A DNA stretch of 53,838 bases. Origin: Mycolicibacter heraklionensis. GTDB taxonomy: Bacteria; Actinomycetota; Actinomycetes; Mycobacteriales; Mycobacteriaceae. The stretch covers positions 1 through 53,838 of the forward strand of contig LZME01000044.1 of assembly GCA_001673575.1 (NCBI GenBank), written 5' to 3'. This document shows, piece by piece, positions 43,475 to 53,838 of this stretch. The notes below the pieces were generated by a model, which saw nothing but the letters and a program-made list of their open reading frames with translations, did not search any database and was not told the DNA's origin. Numbering within the stretch: the first letter of the stretch is position 1; every line of letters starts with the position of its first letter. The position numbers and the translations under genes were made by a program.

Positions 43475-46135
43475 ATGGGGTGCGTCATGGATGCTCAAGG
43501 ACACGGCCGGGTCAACCGGCAGCGGGCGGTGGGGGCCACGAGCACGGTGGCCGGATTCCTGGCTTTCGGGGTGATGCCGTTGTGTGCGGCACCCGAGGCG
43601 CAGGCCGACTTCGGATTCGAGGACCTGTTCGATCCCGCCGCGTGGATCCAAACTGCGCCAGCGGATTTCGACGGCTGGACCGAACCCTCAGCGTGGGCTG
43701 CGCTGTTGTCCGGGTTCGGCGAGGCATCAGCGGAGCCGGCCGCGGCCGATACCTGGAATGCAACGGCGTTCCTCGACCAGTGGTTCTATGAGCCCTTGCA
43801 CGACGGCCTGCAGCAGTGGATCGCCAGCCCGTTTGGAACCCAGGTCGATGATTTCATCAACCAGGTGTCCGGGCAGTTCCTGATCGGAAACGGAGCTGAC
43901 GGAACGCTGCAGAACCCGGACGGCGGGGACGGCGGATTGTGGTTCGGCGACGGTGGGGCGGGCTTTGACGGCACCGGCCAGGGCGTGGCCGGTGGCGACG
44001 GCGGCGACGCCGTGGGCTGGATCGGCAACGGCGGCGCCGGCGGGGCGGGAGCGGCCGGTTTGGCCGGCGGTGACGGCGGCTCCGGTGGCCTGATGGCCGG
44101 TTCCGGCGGTGCGGGCGGCGAAGGCGGGGCCGGGATCGCCGGCGGGGCCGGTGGTGCCGGCGGTGACGGCGGGGCCGCGCCCGGGTGGCTGTTCGGCTTG
44201 GGCGGCCTCGGTGGTGCCGGCGGTGACGGTGGTGTGGGTGTGACCGGTGCGGCGGGGCAGTGGGCGCTGGGCGGCGGTGTCGGCGGGGTTGGCGGTGTCG
44301 GCGGGGCCGGCGGCGCGGGCGGTCAGGGCGGCAATGCCGCGGGGATGTTCGCCAACGGCGGCGGGGGCGGCGCCGGCGGCAACAGCGGCGACGGCGGCCG
44401 GGGCGGCGGCGGGGCAATCGGCGACGCCGCGACCCGCGGCAGCGGCGGCAACGGTGGCACCGGTGGCAACGCCGGTAGCAGCGTCGGAGTCGGCGGTGCC
44501 GGCGGTACCGCCGGCCTGGTGGGCCAGCAGGGCGCTCGCGGCAGCGATGGAACGCTGGGCAACGGCGGCGACGGGGGCGATGGCGGCGATGGGGTAAGCG
44601 GTGCCTACATCCTGGCCGGCGACGGCGGTGACGGTGGTGCCGGCGGTAGCGGACTGGTCGGCGGCAACGGCGGCGTCGGCGGCGACGGTGGTGTGGGCTC
44701 CGGGTTGCGCGAAGAGCCGTTGGGACTGGCCCAGTTCCTGGCCGCGCAGACCGGTGGCAACGGCGGTACCGGTGGCACCGGTGGTCTGAGCATGGTGGCC
44801 GGCGGTGTGGCCGGCGGCGGCGGTGACGGCGGGGCCGGTGGTGACGGCGCCAGGTACATCGACGGGGTGCCGGGCGTCGGCGGTCCCGGGCAGGGCGGAG
44901 TCGGAGGCGCCGGTGGTGCGGGCGAGGCCGACGGCGCCGGCGGGCCCGGCTACGGCGGGGGTGGCGGCGGCGGTGGCGGCGGCGCCGCCATCTACAGCAC
45001 CGGAGGCGGCAATGCCGGTGGTACCGCAATCGGCGGGAACGGCGCTGCGGGCGGAGCGGGGTCGGCCACCGCGGCCGGCGGTACGGGTGGACACGGTGGC
45101 TGGGCTCTCATTTCCGCTGACGGAGCCGGCAGTGTCGCCGGCGGCGCCCTGAGCGTGGCGACCGGAGGGGCAGGCGGTGCCGCCATCGGAAGCGGCGTCG
45201 GCGGTGCCGGCGGCTTGGCCGCCATTCTGGCCGACAGCGCGGGCAACGCCAGCGGTACGGTGACCGCCGGTCACGGCGGCGCCGGCAGTGACGGCGGCAC
45301 CGGCGGCGACGGGGGCGTGGCCGCGAACGGGGCCTTGCTGACGACCGGCGGTACCGCCACCGGTGACTCCGTCGGCGGCAACGGCGGCGACGCCACCGGC
45401 ACCGGCAGCATCGGCGGTAACGGGGGCGGGGCTGCGGTCCAGGTCAGCCAAGCTCCTGGCTCCGCGACCGGCACCGGCACCGGCGGGCAGGGCGGGGCCG
45501 CCAGCAACGGCGGCCACGGTGGTAACGGCGGAATTGGCGGGGTCGCGAGTTTCTGCGACTGCTCGACCAGCGGTGACGGGCGCGGCGGCGACGGGGGTGC
45601 CGCAGACGGGGTCGGCAGCGTGGGTGGCGACGGCGGCGGCGGTGCGGTACAGGCACTGGGCACCGGCTCCGGCTTCATCACCGGTGGCACTGCGACCGGC
45701 GGTAACGGCGGTGCGGGTAGCGGCGGAGCCCACGGTGGCGCCGGCGGAATCGGCAAGGTCGAGGGTGACGGGGCCAGCTTCTACTCCATTTCCGGCGGCA
45801 GTGCGACCGGCGGAAACGGTGGCGACTCAGGCGCCCCGGGCGTCGGAACCGCGATCGGTGGCGCCGGCGGAGCCGGAGGTCTGGGCCAAGTCGAGATGGA
45901 CACCGGGTCCAGCACCGATGCCGTCTCCCGCGGCGGTGATGGCGGCGTCGGCGGTGACGGCGGCGCTCCCGGTGCCAACGGAACCGGCGTCGGTGGTGTG
46001 GGAGGCGCCGGCGGCACCGGTGGTGAGGATGGCACCGGTGTGGGTGGCGTCGGCGGCAACGGGGGTCGCGGGGGCAACGGCGGGTTCGACGGCACCGTTG
46101 GGGCCGTCGGGTCAGCCGGCGCCGACAACCCCTGA
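43475..46135 (+). CDS. Second PGRS-repeat protein with signal peptide in place of the PE domain
   Basis: The 886-residue protein is a paralogue of the one at 34202. It has a signal peptide (hydrophobic stretch VGATSTVAGFLAFGVMPL, cleavage near EAQA|DFGF at residue 44), a non-repetitive domain at about 45-133 (WFYEPLHDGLQQWIASPFG), then QFLIGNGADGT, which equals the GRPLIGNGA linker found after the PE domain in PE_PGRS proteins, and PGRS repeats to the end. The second half uses a variant repeat rich in GGTATGG and GGSATGG and holds a CDC pair (SFCDCSTSG). An ATG at 43487 is an equally good start. There is no PE domain, so ESX-5 export is not expected. Confidence 0.87.
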   Translation: MGCVMDAQGHGRVNRQRAVGATSTVAGFLAFGVMPLCAAPEAQADFGFEDLFDPAAWIQTAPADFDGWTEPSAWAALLSGFGEASAEPAAADTWNATAFLDQWFYEPLHDGLQQWIASPFGTQVDDFINQVSGQFLIGNGADGTLQNPDGGDGGLWFGDGGAGFDGTGQGVAGGDGGDAVGWIGNGGAGGAGAAGLAGGDGGSGGLMAGSGGAGGEGGAGIAGGAGGAGGDGGAAPGWLFGLGGLGGAGGDGGVGVTGAAGQWALGGGVGGVGGVGGAGGAGGQGGNAAGMFANGGGGGAGGNSGDGGRGGGGAIGDAATRGSGGNGGTGGNAGSSVGVGGAGGTAGLVGQQGARGSDGTLGNGGDGGDGGDGVSGAYILAGDGGDGGAGGSGLVGGNGGVGGDGGVGSGLREEPLGLAQFLAAQTGGNGGTGGTGGLSMVAGGVAGGGGDGGAGGDGARYIDGVPGVGGPGQGGVGGAGGAGEADGAGGPGYGGGGGGGGGGAAIYSTGGGNAGGTAIGGNGAAGGAGSATAAGGTGGHGGWALISADGAGSVAGGALSVATGGAGGAAIGSGVGGAGGLAAILADSAGNASGTVTAGHGGAGSDGGTGGDGGVAANGALLTTGGTATGDSVGGNGGDATGTGSIGGNGGGAAVQVSQAPGSATGTGTGGQGGAASNGGHGGNGGIGGVASFCDCSTSGDGRGGDGGAADGVGSVGGDGGGGAVQALGTGSGFITGGTATGGNGGAGSGGAHGGAGGIGKVEGDGASFYSISGGSATGGNGGDSGAPGVGTAIGGAGGAGGLGQVEMDTGSSTDAVSRGGDGGVGGDGGAPGANGTGVGGVGGAGGTGGEDGTGVGGVGGNGGRGGNGGFDGTVGAVGSAGADNP

Positions 46136-46267
46136 TCGCGCGCACATCGCCAGATGCCGCTGACAGCCGCGGAGATCCTGCTCGAATCTGCGCAGACAGC
46201 AGTCGCCGCTCGGGCATGCTGAGAGTCGCCACCGTTCGCTGAACGGGTCCTTGAGGGGGTCGACTCG

Positions 46268-47710
46268 ATGCACGAACCCGAAACCTTCGACGTTGTCGTC
46301 CTCGGTGCCGGACCGGTTGGGGAGAACGTCGCCGACCGCGCCCGCGCCGCCGGGCTGACTGTGGCGATCGTGGAGCGCGAACTCATCGGCGGTGAATGTT
46401 CTTACTGGGCCTGCGTGCCCAGCAAGGCGCTGCTGCGGCCGGTGCTCGCGCTCGACGATGCGCGCCGCGTCGACGGCGCGCGACAGGCCGTCAGCTCTTC
46501 GATCGATGCCGCCGGGGTGTTTGGGCGCCGCAATCGCTATGTGGGGGACTGGGACGACTCCGGGCAGGCGGACTGGGTCAACGGAATCGGCGCCACCCTG
46601 GTGCGCGGCCACGGTCGCCTGGACGGGCCACGCCGGGTGGTCGTCGCCACCGAGGCTGGCGACGTGACGCTGACCGCCCGCCACGCCGTCGTCATCTGCA
46701 CCGGAACCCGCGCGGCCCTGCCGGATCTGCCGGGGATGGCCGACGCCCGTCCGTGGACCAACCGCGAAGCCACCGAGGCCACGTCGGTTCCCCGGCGTCT
46801 CGCCGTGGTCGGGGCCGGCGGTGTGGGCGTTGAGATGGCCACCGCCTGGCAGGGATTGGGCTCGGCGGTGACGCTGCTGGTGCGCGGCTCGGGGTTGCTG
46901 CCGCGGATGGAACCGTTCGTCGGCGAATACGTCGCCCGCGGCCTGGCCGACGCCGGAGTCGATGTGCGCACCGGTGTTTCGGTCACCCGGCTGGAGCGTG
47001 CGGGCGACGGCCCGGTGCGGTTGCAGCTGACCGATGACAGCGAGCTCGAGGTCGACGAGATCCTGTTCGCGACCGGCCGCACTCCGGTCACCGGCGACAT
47101 CGGCCTGGAAACCGTCGGGCTCACCCCCGGCGACTGGCTGGAGGTCGACGACACCTGCCGGGTGCGCGCCGTCGACGACGGGTGGCTGTATGCGTGCGGC
47201 GACGCCAATCACCGCGCACTGCTCACCCACGTGGGCAAATATCAGGCACGCGTCGCCGGCGACGCCATCGGTGCCCGGGCCGCCGGGCAACCATTGGACA
47301 CCGCGCCGTGGGGCGTGCACGCCGCCACCGCCGACCATCACGCCGTACCGCAGGTCTTCTTCACCGACCCCGAAGCGGCCGCGGTCGGGCTCACCGCCGA
47401 GCAGGCCGAGCGGGCCGGCCGCCGAGTGCAGGTGGTGGACGTGGAGATGGGCGACGCGGTGATGGGGGCCAAGCTGCACGCCGACGGCTACCGCGGGCGG
47501 GCGCGCATGGTGGTCGACGCCGACGAATCGTTCCTGCTCGGCGTGGCCTTCGTCGGCCCCGGCGTGGCCGAGCTGCTGCATTCGGCCACCATCGCCGTCT
47601 CCGGACGGGTGCCGATGCACCGGCTGTGGCACGCGGTGCCGTGCTTCCCGACGATCAGCGAGATCTGGCTGCGGCTGTTGGAGGCCTACCGCGACGCGGA
47701 GCACGGCTAG
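46268..47710 (+). CDS. Pyridine nucleotide-disulfide oxidoreductase family flavoprotein
   Basis: The 480-residue protein has the dihydrolipoamide dehydrogenase/mercuric reductase layout: FAD site VVVLGAGPVGENVA, redox cysteines Cys44 and Cys49 in GGECSYWACVPSK, NAD(P) site LAVVGAGGVGVEMATAW, FAD closing YACGDAN, and a dimerisation domain. In the C-terminal active-site motif the usual HPTxSE reads CFPTISE: the catalytic histidine is Phe460 with Cys459 next to it, while Glu465 remains. This argues against normal disulfide reduction of lipoamide and for a quinone or other acceptor. GAGGGGG lies 8 bases upstream of the ATG. It stands alone, convergent with the next gene. Confidence 0.85.
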   Translation: MHEPETFDVVVLGAGPVGENVADRARAAGLTVAIVERELIGGECSYWACVPSKALLRPVLALDDARRVDGARQAVSSSIDAAGVFGRRNRYVGDWDDSGQADWVNGIGATLVRGHGRLDGPRRVVVATEAGDVTLTARHAVVICTGTRAALPDLPGMADARPWTNREATEATSVPRRLAVVGAGGVGVEMATAWQGLGSAVTLLVRGSGLLPRMEPFVGEYVARGLADAGVDVRTGVSVTRLERAGDGPVRLQLTDDSELEVDEILFATGRTPVTGDIGLETVGLTPGDWLEVDDTCRVRAVDDGWLYACGDANHRALLTHVGKYQARVAGDAIGARAAGQPLDTAPWGVHAATADHHAVPQVFFTDPEAAAVGLTAEQAERAGRRVQVVDVEMGDAVMGAKLHADGYRGRARMVVDADESFLLGVAFVGPGVAELLHSATIAVSGRVPMHRLWHAVPCFPTISEIWLRLLEAYRDAEHG

Positions 47711-47723
47711 CGGTCCACCGCCG

Positions 47724-50719
<2,996 letters not shown>

Positions 50720-50723
<4 letters not shown>

Positions 50724-51594
50724 CCGAACAGCTCAGCACCCAAGTCAAAGCCCAGGTTCTGGCCGAAGCCCTGCCGTGGCTCAAGCAGCTGCACGGCAAG
50801 ATCGTCGTCGTCAAGTACGGCGGCAACGCCATGACCGACGACACCCTCAAGCACGCGTTCGCCGCCGACATGGCCTTCCTGCGCAACTGCGGCATCCACC
50901 CGGTGGTGGTGCACGGCGGCGGGCCGCAGATCAGCGCCATGCTCAAACGACTCGGCATCGAAGGTGACTTCAAGGGCGGATTCCGGGTCACCACACCGGA
51001 AGTGCTCGACGTGGCGCGCATGGTGCTGTTCGGCCAGGTCGGTCGCGAACTCGTCGGCCTGATCAACGCCCACGGCCCGTACGCGGTCGGCATCACCGGC
51101 GAGGACGCCGCGCTGTTCACCGCGGTGCGGCGCAGCGTCACCGTCGACGGGGTCGCTACCGACATCGGGTTGGTCGGCGACGTCGACCAGGTCAACACCG
51201 CCGCGGTGCTGGATCTGATTGCCGCGGGCCGGATTCCGGTGGTCTCCACCCTGGCGCCCGACCCCGACGGGGTGGTGCACAACATCAACGCCGACACCGC
51301 CGCGGCCGCGCTGGCCGAGGCGCTGCGCGCCGAGAAACTGTTGATGCTCACCGACGTCGACGGCCTCTACACCGACTGGCCCAATACCGAGTCGCTGGTC
51401 AGTGAGATCGACACCGCGACGCTGGAGCAACTGTTGCCGAGCCTGGAGTCCGGCATGATCCCCAAAGTCGAAGCCTGCCTGCGCGCCGTCCGCGGTGGGG
51501 TTCCCAGCGCCCACATCATCGACGGCCGCGTCGAACACTGCGTGCTGGTCGAGCTTTTCACCCACGCCGGAACGGGAACCAAGGTGGTAAACGC

Positions 51595-51598
<4 letters not shown>
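50720..51598 (+). CDS. argB: Acetylglutamate kinase
   Basis: The 292-residue amino-acid kinase phosphorylates N-acetylglutamate. [10 protein letters not shown] carries the phosphate-binding lysine, [11 protein letters not shown] binds substrate, and the nucleotide region includes [14 protein letters not shown]. In many bacteria, including actinobacteria, this step is inhibited by arginine; the N-terminal helix used for hexamer formation is present ([14 protein letters not shown]). Overlaps argJ and argD by four bases. Confidence 0.96.

Positions 51599-53838
<2,240 letters not shown>

Noticed and set aside
43727..45733. Minus-strand open frame of 668 codons opposite the second PGRS gene
   Set aside because: Same composition effect; no signal peptide, domain or ribosome site, and several other frames are open here too.

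Overview
This is a high-GC actinobacterial chromosome segment that reads as a non-tuberculous Mycobacterium. From memory, its gene order follows the Mycobacterium tuberculosis block from rpsA (Rv1630) to argR (Rv1657): rpsA, coaE, DUF402 gene, uvrB, MFS pump, GT-C mannosyltransferase, cAMP-binding universal stress protein, beta-lactamase-fold protein, uvrA, lysX, infC-rpmI-rplT, tsnR, MpaB-family oxygenase, class III cyclase, pheS-pheT and argCJBDFR. The M. terrae group (Mycolicibacter) is a guess, prompted by the PE-less PGRS proteins. No tRNA, rRNA, CRISPR array, transposase or prophage gene was seen.

Layout. At 1-5062 lie a gene tail, a minus-strand prsW-like/nitronate monooxygenase pair, rpsA and coaE fused to a GrpB domain. 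At 5081-9591 is an MmpS/MmpL export locus: a secreted MmpS-like protein diverges from tetR-mmpS-mmpL, with tandem palindromes between. At 9563-13885 are a DUF402 gene, uvrB behind a DNA-damage-type promoter, and an MFS pump. At 13837-15793 is a compact arsenic island (acr3-arsI diverging from arsR). At 15799-21707 are the GT-C enzyme, universal stress protein, MBL protein and uvrA, again with a damage-type promoter. At 21722-23337 a TetR regulator diverges from a membrane protein with the catalytic signature of eukaryotic emopamil-binding protein (sterol delta8-delta7 isomerase), with a 37-bp palindrome between. At 23264-29419 are minus-strand genes: an HTH_42 protein, a small protein, an esterase-like hydrolase and lysX.

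At 29512-31883 is the infC-rpmI-rplT-tsnR operon. Its leader of about 270 nt carries alternative hairpins and a strong intrinsic terminator, and infC appears to start at ATC. At 31880-34059 are an MpaB-type oxygenase gene with a long palindromic operator and an adenylate cyclase. At 34202-46135 pheS-pheT and a sulfide:quinone-reductase-like gene are flanked by two large PGRS-repeat proteins that carry a signal peptide and a shared N-terminal domain in place of the PE domain. At 46268-53838 are a flavin disulfide-type oxidoreductase with an altered catalytic motif, a mycothiol-dependent isomerase-like protein, and the argCJBDFR operon, whose genes each overlap the next by four bases.

The least expected items are the EBP-like protein with its operator, the infC attenuator leader, the PE-less PGRS pair, the tandem operators at the MmpL and SQR loci, and the secreted MmpS-like protein. 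All function calls come from reading motifs and recalled family knowledge; no database search was run.
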